DNA of 64,000 nt from Variovorax paradoxus. GTDB taxonomy: Bacteria > Pseudomonadota > Gammaproteobacteria > Burkholderiales > Burkholderiaceae_C. Positions 27,301 through 35,265 of this stretch are shown in pieces (positions within the stretch are counted from its first letter, which is position 1; each line of letters opens with the position of its first letter). The position numbers and the translations under genes were made by a program. The stretch lies in NCBI RefSeq assembly GCF_009498455.1, contig NZ_CP045644.1, forward strand, positions 744,001 through 808,000, in the 5' to 3' direction. The notes beneath the pieces are model-generated. The model worked only from the letters and a program-made list of their open reading frames with translations. It was not told the origin of the DNA and did not search any database.

Positions 27301-27519
27301 ACCGCGTCTGTCGCGATCCTTGGCCTCATCCCGATGCTGCTGTCGACCGGTGTCGGCGCCGAGACCCAACGCCCGCTTGCAACGGTCGTGGTGGGTGGCC
27401 TCTTCACTTCGACCGCGTTGACGCTGCTGATCCTGCCCTTGATGTACGAGTGGGCGGAGCAGCGTGCCGAGAGGCGCAAGGCCAAGGCCGAAGAAATCGT
27501 AGAAGGAGAAACACCATGA
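24394..27519 (+). CDS. HME-family RND permease (CzcA/CusA-like), second pump
   Basis: A 1041-residue RND pump of the heavy-metal family. The TM4 motif reads GTGMMVDGAVVMVEN, with Asp404 and Glu411, but the first Asp of the CzcA relay (Asp402 in the copy at 1019) is Gly398 here. This puts it in a different HME subgroup with probably altered metal or proton handling. Conserved signatures include SPGLAAEDVEKLLTTPIE, SRVEELISGVRATLALKLYG and GVGAETQRPLATVVVGG. It is preceded by czcCB and overlaps the PII-like gene by 4 bases. The substrate is uncertain. Confidence 0.93.
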   Translation: MLNALVDASLRYKVLVLVIFAVLIGLGVQAFRNIPVDAFPDVTPIQVNIYTESPGLAAEDVEKLLTTPIEGAMAGLPSVEEVRSVSLFGLSYVGVYFKDDVDIYFARRLVGEKLQEAKGRLPQGYGEPVLGPNSSGLGQVFWYTVESEDKKMSTMELRTLHDWTVRLILRTAPGVDDITSWGGEQKQFQVQIDPRKLIQYRVSFKEVMERLTANNKQVGGQSINLGAEQFLVRGLGLVGTTKDIEQIVIAERNGAPVYVRDVAQVKEAPAPRFGAVTRDGNEAVLGMALARVNENAKNVVDAVKAKLAVAQAALPKGVTLQTFYDRTDLVTKALNTAESSLVEGAILVAVILFLFLGEFRSAIVVVVTLPIAMLIAFILMQQFGISANLMSLAGLAIGTGMMVDGAVVMVENAFRLLAHAKESGKPIQKTHLVLEAAREVVNPIAFAILIIIVVFLPLFSLGGLEGKLFKPMAYTITFAMAGSLLLSLTLVPVLAAMILKPKEEKDTFLVRRAKRIYLPLLDWALERKRLVVGSAIVLLLASLALFPFLGKEFMPQLQEGTILFRVTGIPSTSLDESIRVSNEVSAALRKQFPQVRSVLATIGRAEGGETTDVNYMELNLDTKPPGEWPEKISYGKLASDMQEALEKVVPTVVFGATQPIQSRVEELISGVRATLALKLYGEDLATLDRLTGKIQGVLGKISGVADLSAEANKGKPQLIIKVNRDAAARYGINADEILEVVQSGIGGSAVSTLIDGTKRFDIAVRLSDEFRVSPAAIASIPIRTGEGALVPFSQVASIELDEGYSFIRRESLQRYSVLQMDVKGRDVDSFVKEADAQLKAQVELPTGYWIEWGGSFENQQRAMARLGVIVPLTIGLIFILLYTAFNSVRHATLIIANVPFAIIGGIVGLFVSGQYLSVPSAIGFIAVFGVAMLNGIVMVTFLNDLRRQGLPIREAVQQGAALRLRPVLMTASVAILGLIPMLLSTGVGAETQRPLATVVVGGLFTSTALTLLILPLMYEWAEQRAERRKAKAEEIVEGETP

Positions 27520-27854
27520 AAGAGATCAAGGCATACGTCCACAGCAACAGGGTCGCGGCTGTGATTGCCGCATTGAAGGGGGCAAGCGCCTGGGGAGACG
27601 ACGCACGCGGTCGCCTGCACAACCTTACCCTGTACGTCGTGAAGGGATCGTTGACGCCGCTTCACGAGGCTGAGCGTCGCTACTCCATTGAACTTGGCGA
27701 CGAAGTGGTGAACGAGTACAAGCTCGAACTCCATTGCAATGATGACGATGTCGATGAGTTCGTGAAGATCATCGCAGCCGCGGCCCATACTGGCCAGGCA
27801 GGTGCGGGATGGATATACGTCATGGATGTCGGCTACGCGCAAGCCATCGCTTGA
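27516..27854 (+). CDS. PII-like (GlnB-fold) signalling protein of the czc operon
   Basis: A 112-residue protein with an N-terminal PII signature (MKEIKAYVHSNRVAAVIAAL) and a C-terminal GAGWIYVMDVGYAQAIA, matching the PII-like family found in metal-efflux operons. The T-loop region is replaced by RGRLHNLTLYVVKG and an acidic stretch (CNDDDVDEFVKI). The start ATG overlaps the permease stop (ATGA) and follows AGAAGGAGA. It may bind metal or adenine nucleotides and tune the pump from the cytoplasm. That role is inferred. Confidence 0.88.
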   Translation: MKEIKAYVHSNRVAAVIAALKGASAWGDDARGRLHNLTLYVVKGSLTPLHEAERRYSIELGDEVVNEYKLELHCNDDDVDEFVKIIAAAAHTGQAGAGWIYVMDVGYAQAIA

Positions 27855-27864
27855 TGGTGCCGTG

Positions 27865-28350
27865 ATGAACAACTCCGATCCGCGCGCCCGTTGTCTCGCG
27901 AGGGGTGGTGATCGCGCAGGCGCCTTGCGGGCCAGGCGACTGCTCGTGATGGCGGCGTTCGGGACGGGTGGAGTCGCGAGCTTGGGTGGCTGTGCGAGCT
28001 TCATGGACGACGCCAGTGCGTTCCGAGAAGGCTGGCGCACCGCAGAGGTGGTCGAGGTGGCCTCTGCGCATCAACTGCGAGGAGGCGGCCGGACCGATTG
28101 CCGACAGACGGCGAGCCTGCAGCAACTTGCGACGTCGCGCTTCGCTCGTTTATCGTACCGCTCCGGTGGGTCCAAGCACTCGCATGTTGTCGTCGTGGGC
28201 GACGGCCCGTACGTCGCCGTCGGCGATGTAGTCTTCACCAATGTGATTCGGTGCGGAACTCCCTTGGAAGTTCGATCAAGGCCAACGGCCGATGCAATCA
28301 AGAAAGGAAGCTCGAACGGAGCTGGCCCGCTTCCAATCCTCAATCTTTGA
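27865..28350 (+). CDS. Putative lipoprotein of the czc operon
   Basis: A 161-residue protein. The ATG at 27865 is chosen to open an Arg-rich n-region followed by a hydrophobic stretch and the lipobox SLGGC (LVMAAFGTGGVASLGGCAS). The mature part has no recognised domain. It includes two further Cys residues (TDCRQ and IRCGT) and a beta-rich C-terminus (HVVVVGDGPYVAVGDVVFT). It sits between the PII-like gene and czcD with 10-base gaps. Function unknown. Confidence 0.72.
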   Translation: MNNSDPRARCLARGGDRAGALRARRLLVMAAFGTGGVASLGGCASFMDDASAFREGWRTAEVVEVASAHQLRGGGRTDCRQTASLQQLATSRFARLSYRSGGSKHSHVVVVGDGPYVAVGDVVFTNVIRCGTPLEVRSRPTADAIKKGSSNGAGPLPILNL

Positions 28351-28358
28351 AAGCAATC

Positions 28359-29270
28359 ATGGCATCCGGAAATCCTCACTCGCACGTACAAGCAGCATCG
28401 GGCCCAGGCCATGAGCGGTCCCTGTGGATCGCCCTCGCGCTTACCACGACGTTCATGGTCGCGGAGGTGATCGGAGGACTCGTCACCGGAAGCCTGGCGC
28501 TGATCTCCGACGCGGCACACATGTTCACAGACACGACGGCGCTGGCCATTTCGCTTGCAGCGATCCAGATCGGTAAGCGCGTAGTAGATGCCAAGCGGAC
28601 CTTCGGCTATTACAGGTTCGAGATCCTGGCGGCGGCGTTCAATGCCCTCCTGCTCTTCGGCGTTGCCATCTACATCCTTTATGAAGCCTGGCAGCGCATG
28701 CGTGCACCCCAAACGGTCGACTCCATCCCGATGCTGATCATTGCAGCACTGGGCCTCGTCGTGAACCTCGTGAGCATGAGATTGCTCTCGTCGGGAAAGG
28801 ACCGGAGCCTCAATGTCAAGGGCGCCTACCTGGAAGTCTGGAGCGACATGCTCGGGTCCTTGGGAGTGATCGTGGGGGCTGTCGTGATCTGGTTCACAGG
28901 CTGGACCTGGGTCGATTCGGTTATCGCCGTCGCGATTGGATTCTGGGTGTTGCCGCGGACTTGGCTGCTGTTGCGAGACAGCATGAATATTCTTCTCGAG
29001 GGTGCGCCGAACGATGTCGATGTTGAAGAGATCGGAAAGGCGCTGTGCGAATTGCCCGGGATCGATTCCATTCACGAATTGCACGTCTGGGCTATCTCCA
29101 GCGGCAAGGTGAGCTTGAGCGTTCATCTAGTCAGCGCGATCGGTGACTTCGACAGTCTCGTGGCTGAGGGGACCCGCGTCCTCGCGGAGCGCTTTGATAT
29201 ACATCACTCGACGATCCAACCCGAACGCGTTCCATGCGGTCAGGCGTCGGAAACACATCGTTTCGAGTGA
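28359..29270 (+). CDS. czcD: Cation diffusion facilitator CzcD
   Basis: A 303-residue zinc/cobalt/cadmium-proton antiporter of the inner membrane. Six membrane segments are present. TM2 carries the metal site SDAAHMFTD (Asp51, His54, Asp58) and TM5 reads LEVWSDMLGS, the exact variant I recall from Cupriavidus CzcD. The cytosolic C-terminal domain (IDSIHELHVWAISSGKVSLS) and a short His-containing N-terminus (PHSHVQ) follow family expectation. It exports cytoplasmic metal to the periplasm, where the RND pump can pass it on. The start lacks a strong ribosome site. Confidence 0.94.
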   Translation: MASGNPHSHVQAASGPGHERSLWIALALTTTFMVAEVIGGLVTGSLALISDAAHMFTDTTALAISLAAIQIGKRVVDAKRTFGYYRFEILAAAFNALLLFGVAIYILYEAWQRMRAPQTVDSIPMLIIAALGLVVNLVSMRLLSSGKDRSLNVKGAYLEVWSDMLGSLGVIVGAVVIWFTGWTWVDSVIAVAIGFWVLPRTWLLLRDSMNILLEGAPNDVDVEEIGKALCELPGIDSIHELHVWAISSGKVSLSVHLVSAIGDFDSLVAEGTRVLAERFDIHHSTIQPERVPCGQASETHRFE

Positions 29271-29315
29271 TCTCCCATACCCGAACCATTCTGGGTTCGA
29301 CGGAAAGGAAAGGCC

Positions 29316-29555
29316 GTGCACCGCACCACAATCGACGACGGATCGCATTTTTTTATGATGCTGGGCCTGTACATCAGCATCCTCGCCATCGGCGCTGTAA
29401 TCTTTCTTCTAGTTCGATGGTGGAAAGATCGCCGCGACTATCCAGCGGCACATCGCCGCCCCCAAACAAAAAGCTTGCTCGATCGACTTTCGGGCCGTGA
29501 CGCCAAGACGAAAAGCACGGCGGCTCACAAGAGCCACGGGAAACGCAAGAAATAG
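29316..29555 (+). CDS. Small basic single-span membrane protein
   Basis: 79 residues starting with GTG, with GGAAAGG just upstream. One membrane helix (FMMLGLYISILAIGAVIFLL) is followed by an Arg/Lys-rich cytosolic tail ending HKSHGKRKK. It follows czcD by 45 bases and is probably the last gene of the operon. Function unknown. Confidence 0.6.
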   Translation: MHRTTIDDGSHFFMMLGLYISILAIGAVIFLLVRWWKDRRDYPAAHRRPQTKSLLDRLSGRDAKTKSTAAHKSHGKRKK

Positions 29556-29728
29556 TGCTCGGTGTTCATCGATAGATGAACTCCTGATCACGGAAAGAAA
29601 CTCCAGTGAAACTAGATAGTCCGCTCGAGGCCGTTGTTGACAGCTTAACGGTTTAGGACGTGATGCCGATGACGTGTTGAAGCAGAGCGAACGCCACGCA
29701 TGTTGGCGCCGGCCGAAATTCTCCTCCG

Positions 29729-29968
29729 TCAGACAGCAGCGATGGTGAAAGCTTCGCGAATCTTAACCTCGTACTCCTCCAGCGAGAGCCAACTGCTGAT
29801 GAAGAGCACGTCGATCCCTACGGCTCCCACAGAACTTGGCAACCGGTGCCTGTGGTACAGCTCAGAGGCGTTCCCCATAGAGGGATCCTCGAACTGCATG
29901 AGGCTTAAGTCATCAGCCACGAGCGATGTTTTACCGTGCTTCGGTCCACCAACAAATAGAACCTGCAT
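29729..29968 (-). CDS. Small hypothetical protein, VGGPxxG type
   Basis: A 79-residue protein beginning MQVLFVGGPKHGKTSLV. GAGGAG lies 6 bases before the ATG, a strong ribosome site. The N-terminal VGGP-x-x-G is frequent in short hypothetical proteins of proteobacteria and their phages. It is not a normal P-loop, despite the GKTS. It is isolated and convergent with czcD. Function unknown. Confidence 0.5.
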   Translation of the reverse strand: MQVLFVGGPKHGKTSLVADDLSLMQFEDPSMGNASELYHRHRLPSSVGAVGIDVLFISSWLSLEEYEVKIREAFTIAAV

Positions 29969-30059
29969 CAATCACTCCTCTTCACTTGATGAAGTGTGCA
30001 AAATCTTGAGCCGGCCGTGCCATAGTCTGCCCCCTACGCCGCCATCGATACCTACCTCC

Positions 30060-30480
30060 GTATCGATCAAACAACACTCCAGCCCGACACTGCGCCAGCA
30101 CATGGACGGCCGCGCGGACTAACTCCTCGACTTCCTGCCCACGCCGATCGAGATTGAGTTGTGCGGTGCGGCGGCTCGACTATGACGTCTGGCCTTGCTG
30201 CTGGCTCCCGCTGGACGTTGACACGTTCACCATAGACCACCGCGGCACGGCCGAGGACGGCTTGGGCCGTACCTATGCAAGGGTCGATGGCTACTGTCCG
30301 CTGGCGGCGTACCTGGGCTCGCACGAGTTTCGCCTGGAACTGGCGCCTGACACTGGTGCATTGCGTCCTCTCGTTCGCATTCGACATGCTGGCGCTGTCG
30401 AACCACTTCACTGTAGCGCCGCACACTCTCGCTGGAGTACATCTAGCGCTTGCCGCGCGCGCTACACTTCGCCGTCGAGC
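30060..30480 (+). pseudogene. IS1380-like transposase remnant
   Basis: Fragments in shifting frames recall the IS1380 transposase: LRQHMDGRAD, then LPLDVDTFTIDHRGTAEDGL with GRTYARVDGYCPLAAYLG, where the family has a DVDVTPLDNSG-like catalytic stretch and RTYKG-DGYAPI-AYLG. An in-frame stop (TAA at 30120) and frameshifts make it non-functional. No terminal repeats were found. Assignment rests on motif memory only. Confidence 0.5.
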
Positions 30481-30649
30481 ATTTGCTGACGTTGCCAGAA
30501 CGCACCCGTCAGTCTGCGACCTTGTCGGTCGCCTTCTTGGACGGCCCGGCCTTGCTCCTATCGCGCTTGCGCGTCCCGCAACTGGCCCGCGGCACCGCTG
30601 GCACTCTTGATTCAGCGCGTTGGCGCCATTGCCCGGCGTCAACTACTTT

Positions 30650-31612
30650 GAGCGGCGCTCAAGATAATTGTCGTCCGCCACGCCATGGAGCTGCGACGCG
30701 TGACCCGTGGGGCACCAGTGCCTCACACGATGCTGGCCCATGTTCAGCCGGCCGTGCGATTGGCCCTGCCTCTTGTCGCTTTACATATGGCAGGTCGCCC
30801 TCGATGACCTGCTTTTCGTCAACAGCTTGCGCCACCTGAACGGGCTGCTTTTGATCGCCGCCGCGACCTGGGTCGCCGTGAAAGCAGTCAACGGCTTTGC
30901 CGAAGGCGTTATCGCCCTGCATCCGCTGGACGTCGCGAAAAACCTTCAGGCTCGCCGAGTCCTGACGAAGGCACGTATTGGCGCGCACTGCGAACTGCTG
31001 TTGGTCCGCGGCGCACTGATTACTCATGACCTTTCCCGGCGCCCGGCAGATCGGCACCAGCGTCTTCGCTTTCGCAGGCTTGATCGGCATCGTGGCAAGC
31101 CTGGCCGCCAAGCCCGTGTTCAACAACCCGATCGCTGCCCTTCAGATCGCGCTGGCACAGCCAATCCGCATTGGCGACGTGCTGGTGGTCGAGGGCGAAT
31201 GGGGCCAGATCGATGAAATCGCCGGCACTTTCGTGAGGCTCAAGATCTGGGACGACCGACGGCTCATCCTTCCCCTCAGCTACTCCATCGAGAAGCCGTT
31301 CCAGAATTGGGCGTGCAGGGCTGCGCAACTGCTGGGCTCGCTCTTCATCAATGCCGACTACGGCCTGCCGCTCGCGCCGCTGCGCGAAGAGGTCAAGCGC
31401 CTGGTCAAGGCCGCGCCCGAATAGGACGGCCGCTTCTTCAACCGGCAGGTGACGGACGCCACCGAGCGCGCCATGCAACTTCGCGTGCTGTGCACGGACG
31501 GTCGCGTCGTCCTCGCTCGCATTCGATCTGCGCCGCAAGGTGCGCGAAGGCGTCATCGATTTCATGCAGCGCGAGCCTCCCAATCACTGCCGCGCCTTCG
31601 AACCCGCAATGA
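30650..31612 (+). pseudogene. Mechanosensitive channel (MscS family) pseudogene
   Basis: Three frames together spell an MscS-like channel: LNGLLLIAAATWVAVKAVNG and PLDVAKNLQARRVLTKARIG, then after a frameshift near 31020 TFPGARQIGTSVFAFAGLIG, IGDVLVVEGEWGQIDEIAGT and IWDDRRLILPLSYSIEKPFQ. A TAG at 31422 cuts the frame, yet homology continues (DGRFFNRQVTDATERAMQLR) and shifts frame again. It is surely inactive. It was probably part of the metal or osmotic stress genes of this island. Confidence 0.82.
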
Positions 31613-31747
31613 ATAGGCACCATCGAGCGCCGATAACCAATCGCGAGCGGACTGAGCGTTCGCTCTTTCTGTTTCGCTGGTGTCGTGAAGCGGCCTCCAG
31701 GACGATGCGATGGCATCATTGATCGGTCGACTCCAACCAGAATACCG

Positions 31748-33034
31748 ATGAAACGATTTCTTCTTCTGCTCGGCATCGCCGTGGCGGCCATCGTGCCGGC
31801 GGCAATCTTCCGTTACAGCGGGTTTCGCCCCAATCCGGTACTGGACACCGCAGTCTTCGGTGTTGCTGTGTTAGCCGCAGGCTTCATGTTGTCCTGGGGC
31901 GCCGAGGCGGCGGAGAAACGAATCTCGCTGGGCTTGATTCTCGCTCTCGTTGCCTTGGTGACGGTGCTGCCAGAGTATGCGGTCGACATGTACTACGCGT
32001 ACCAAGCAGGCAAGGCACCGGAATCCAACTATGTCCACTATGCAGCCGCCAACATGACGGGCGCGAACCGGTTGCTGGTCGGCGTAGCATGGCCGCTGAT
32101 GGCCATCCTCCATTGGTTTCGAACGCGCGAGCGCAGCATCAGGTTAGCGACGGTCAACGTCGTGGAGATCGGTTTCCTACTGGTTGCAAGTCTCTACGCG
32201 TTCGTGATCGTCCTCAGGAATCGCATCAGCCTCGTCGACACGGTCGTGCTGATCGGTATTTTCGGGGCCTACCTGTGGGTGACCGGGCGCATGCCCAAGG
32301 TTGAGTCTGGCCTGGAGGCCGACGACGAGCCCGGGCCGGCCGCGGCGCTGGCGACCCTGTCGCCTGCCCGTCAATGGACCTGGATGGGCGGGCTCACGAT
32401 CGTGGCCGCCGCGGTGATCCTTGTCTCGGCTGAACCGTTCGCCGAATCGATCGTCGCCTCGGGACGGGTGCTGAGGATCGACGAATTCCTGCTCATCCAA
32501 TGGCTCGCCCCCCTGGCCAGCGAGGCGCCCGCCGTCGTGATCGCGGTGCTGTTCGTGCTCTCGGGCCGCGCCGAGGGCGGCCTGACGACTATGATCAGCG
32601 ACAAGATCAATCAGTGGACGTTGCTGGTCGGCATGCTGCCGCTGGCGATGAGCGTGGGCGCAGGTGCGCTGACGTCGATGCCACTCGACGCGCGCCAGCA
32701 CGAGGAATTCTTCCTGACCGCGGCGCAGTCCTTGTTCGGCGTGGCGTTGCTGCTGCGCCTGCGTTTCAGCTTGGTGTCGGCAATCACGCTCGCGGCGCTG
32801 TTCTCGGTTCAGTTGGTGGTGGCCTTCATTTTTCGGGAGGATGCGCAGCGCGCCATCGATGCGCTGACCATGCTCGCCTGGGTCTACCTGGCGCTGGCGA
32901 CGGTGATCTTTGTGACTGGTGCGCCGAGCGCGTGGCGTGTAGTCGGCGCGTTGCGCACGGCGGCAACTCGTCAGAGGCTTGAGGCAGCCGCTCCGGCAGG
33001 CTCCGGGGCAACGACCGCCGCACCAAAGAAATGA
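31748..33034 (+). CDS. Sodium/calcium exchanger family membrane protein
   Basis: A 428-residue protein with about 11 membrane segments. The start ATG at 31748 gives a hydrophobic N-terminus (FLLLLGIAVAAIVPAAIF). The two alpha-repeat regions look like LPEYAVDMYYAYQAG with NMTGANRLLVGVAWPLM, and EAPAVVIAVLFVLSGR with SDKINQWTLLVGMLPL. These correspond to the ion-binding repeats of CaCA antiporters but differ from the canonical GTSLPE/GNVVGSN motifs. The ion is unknown. It is intact among decayed neighbours. Confidence 0.8.
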   Translation: MKRFLLLLGIAVAAIVPAAIFRYSGFRPNPVLDTAVFGVAVLAAGFMLSWGAEAAEKRISLGLILALVALVTVLPEYAVDMYYAYQAGKAPESNYVHYAAANMTGANRLLVGVAWPLMAILHWFRTRERSIRLATVNVVEIGFLLVASLYAFVIVLRNRISLVDTVVLIGIFGAYLWVTGRMPKVESGLEADDEPGPAAALATLSPARQWTWMGGLTIVAAAVILVSAEPFAESIVASGRVLRIDEFLLIQWLAPLASEAPAVVIAVLFVLSGRAEGGLTTMISDKINQWTLLVGMLPLAMSVGAGALTSMPLDARQHEEFFLTAAQSLFGVALLLRLRFSLVSAITLAALFSVQLVVAFIFREDAQRAIDALTMLAWVYLALATVIFVTGAPSAWRVVGALRTAATRQRLEAAAPAGSGATTAAPKK

Positions 33035-33065
33035 GAGCCCTACTTGCCGATTAACGGGAGCCGCC

Positions 33066-33440
33066 ATGACACACGAGGCCACTTCGATGATCTCCCGCCG
33101 GCATCAACTGGTCTTCCTGTGCGCGTACATAGCTCCAGGGTTCGGAGGCCGCATTCATGCGCAGCCCTCGGCCAATGACTTCATCGCTGGGGAAATCGTC
33201 AAGATCGATGCCGAGCGCGGCGAGGTGACGCTGCGCCACGAACCGATCGCACACCTTCACCTACCCGCAAGGACGACGATCTTCCGCTACGTGGATGCCA
33301 GGGTGATCCTTCGGGCCAAGGCGGGCGACAAGGTCCGATTCCGGGCCGACCGCTTCGAGGGGACGCTGCAAGTGACGGCAGTCCTGGTGCCTGGGGCGGC
33401 GCCGGGCGCAGCGCCATTGAGTCCAACCTTCAGACAGTAA
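33066..33440 (+). CDS. CusF-like periplasmic protein with altered metal ligands
   Basis: A 124-residue exported protein with the CusF/copper-binding-domain pattern GEIVKIDAERGEVTLRHEPI followed by AGDKVRFRAD. CusF binds Cu/Ag through a His, a Trp and two Met. Here the His-Glu is kept (RHEPI), but the WPAMTM-like ligand stretch is LPARTTI, so the Trp and both Met are missing. It may bind another metal or none. The signal peptide is unusual, with an N-terminal extension (MTHEATSMISRRHQ). It precedes a P-type ATPase pseudogene. Confidence 0.72.
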   Translation: MTHEATSMISRRHQLVFLCAYIAPGFGGRIHAQPSANDFIAGEIVKIDAERGEVTLRHEPIAHLHLPARTTIFRYVDARVILRAKAGDKVRFRADRFEGTLQVTAVLVPGAAPGAAPLSPTFRQ

Positions 33441-33447
33441 ACCAAAC

Positions 33448-34530
33448 ATGAGCGAGCCCGTGAAACTTCGCCTGGACCTCCCGCTGGTGCTGCCGGATGT
33501 CGACGATGCGAATGACCGCTGCGTCACCCGGCTGCTCGACGCACTGTCGACCTGCCCGGACTTGCCGAGGCACATGTCGTGGGCCGCGAGAGCGGCTCGC
33601 CCTGGCTATGCATCCATTACGACCCCGCAGCCCTTTCACTGACGCGGATGCGCGAACTGGGGCGCTCGGTGGGTGCCCCGCTCACGTCCCGATTTGCCCG
33701 TCTGATGCTGCGCACCGGGCCCCTGCACACACGGGGGCGCGAGGGGCTGGCTGCCGACAGCCTGCGCAGCATCCGGGGCGTCCTGGAAGCCGATCTCGAC
33801 GTGTCGGGTGCGGTGCGCATCGAGTATGACCGGTCGGTCTTGTCGGAGGACATCTTGCTGGCCAGCGCTACAGCGTTCGGTGTCCGCGGTTCGGCATCAG
33901 CCCGAGTTACGGCAGCAGCGTCGGCACTGAAAGAAACCGGAATGCACGTCGATCCGCGAGACATACGGATGGTCCTGACCAGCCTGTTGCCGTACCCGGC
34001 GGCCATGCCGATGGTGACCACGGGCACAATCATGCGGGTCACGGCCCCGCCCACGCCGAACAAGCCAGGCGGGACGCCGCGATCATGCAGGTCACAATCA
34101 CGCCGTGGCAAGAGTTACCACGCCGGTTTCGACCACGCCCACGGCCGCCCTCTTGGCGAAAAGTCGGAGCTGATCTTAGCGGTGCTAGCGGCTTGTTGTT
34201 GGCCGGCTGGCTGATCGAGCGCCGGCGCGGGGCCCGGGTGGCTGCCTACCGCTTACTATGTCCCGGCCTTCTTTACCCTCTAGGAGGCCTTCGAAAACCT
34301 GCGCGCTCGCCGCTTCAAGATCAACACACTGACGCTGGTGGCCGCGCTGGGCGCCGGCGCGCGCGGCAAATGGGCCGAAGACGCTTTGCGACTCCTCCTG
34401 TTCAACCTCGGCCATTCGCAGGAACACTACGGCATGGGCTGAGCTGGCCGGGCAATCCGGGCCCTGCTCAACACCAGCAATGCGCTCTCACGCTCGATCT
34501 CGGCACGCAAGACAGGCGACGCCCGCTCGT
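33448..34530 (+). pseudogene. Metal P-type ATPase pseudogene, N-terminal half only
   Basis: The N-terminus VKLRLDLPLVLPDVDDANDR is a near copy of the intact ATPase at 38512-41154 (SKLRLDLPLILPDVDDVEDH). Matching blocks follow in three frames (LCIHYDPAALSLTRMRELGR, GVLEADLDVSGAVRIEYDRS, GRPLGEKSELILAVLA). Frameshifts lie near 33570 and 34085-34190, with in-frame stops near 34283 and 34440. The phosphorylation, actuator and hinge domains are absent. It is a decayed, truncated paralogue. The 160 bases after it are unassigned. Confidence 0.88.
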
Positions 34531-34770
34531 CGCGCCAATGACAGCCGCGATCGATTCGATGACCTCGATGTCGAGGTACATCGGCGCGAAATCGAACACG
34601 GGGGTGAGTTGAACGGTGCCGTCGAGAAGCCGCTGCACCGCCGTGTTTCGCGCGTGATTGTCGGCCCGCGCCTACGCGAAGCCTGCTGAGCGTCCTACCG
34701 CCTGAGCTCGGGGTGCAACGTTGAAAAGGAGCGCTAAATCACTGTCAACTTCAAGAACAAGGGACCTACC

Positions 34771-35265
34771 ATGAAACAAGCGTTGATCTCCGTCGCCGCG
34801 TGCTGCGCCTTTGCCGGCTCAGCTTTCGCCGCAATGAACAAAGACGAGTACAAGACCCAGAAGGCCGAAATCGAGGCGACGTACAAGGCCGACAAAAAGG
34901 GTTGCGGCATGAAAGCAAATTCGAAGGACGTCTGCAATGCCGAAGCGAAGGCCAAGGAGAAGGTCGCCAGGGCCGAGCTCGAGGCCAGCTACAAGCCGAG
35001 TCCCGGCGCCGACGCCAAGGTGAGAGAGGCCAAAGCCGACGCCGACTACGACGTCGCCAAGGAAAGGTGCGAGGACTTGAAGGGCAAGGAGCAGAGCGCC
35101 TGCAAGGTCGAAGCGAATTCCGCGCACGAAAAGGCCACGCACGAGAAGGCAAAGGGCGAGGTGAAGGCCGCCAAGACGGAAGCCAAGGCCGAGAACAAGG
35201 CAGCCATGGGCAACTCGCCGAGCACGACGACGCCCAACACGACTACAGCTGGCCAGAAGAAGTAA
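34771..35265 (+). CDS. Secreted Ala/Lys/Glu-rich coiled-coil protein
   Basis: A 164-residue protein with a signal peptide (AFAGSAFA then AMNKDEY). The mature part is almost entirely charged helix (KDEYKTQKAEIEATYKADKK and similar heptad-like repeats) with four Cys in two pairs (GCGMKANSKDVC and CEDLKGKEQSAC). It ends in a low-complexity STTTPNTTTAGQKK tail. The start has AAGGGA upstream. Such proteins are common and often labelled TolA-like, but there is no membrane anchor here. Function unknown. Confidence 0.8.
   Translation: MKQALISVAACCAFAGSAFAAMNKDEYKTQKAEIEATYKADKKGCGMKANSKDVCNAEAKAKEKVARAELEASYKPSPGADAKVREAKADADYDVAKERCEDLKGKEQSACKVEANSAHEKATHEKAKGEVKAAKTEAKAENKAAMGNSPSTTTPNTTTAGQKK

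Noticed and set aside
34480..34689. Frame after the ATPase pseudogene resembling an MgtC-like tail
   Set aside because: The likeness rests on a short charged stretch only and is not enough to name a gene.
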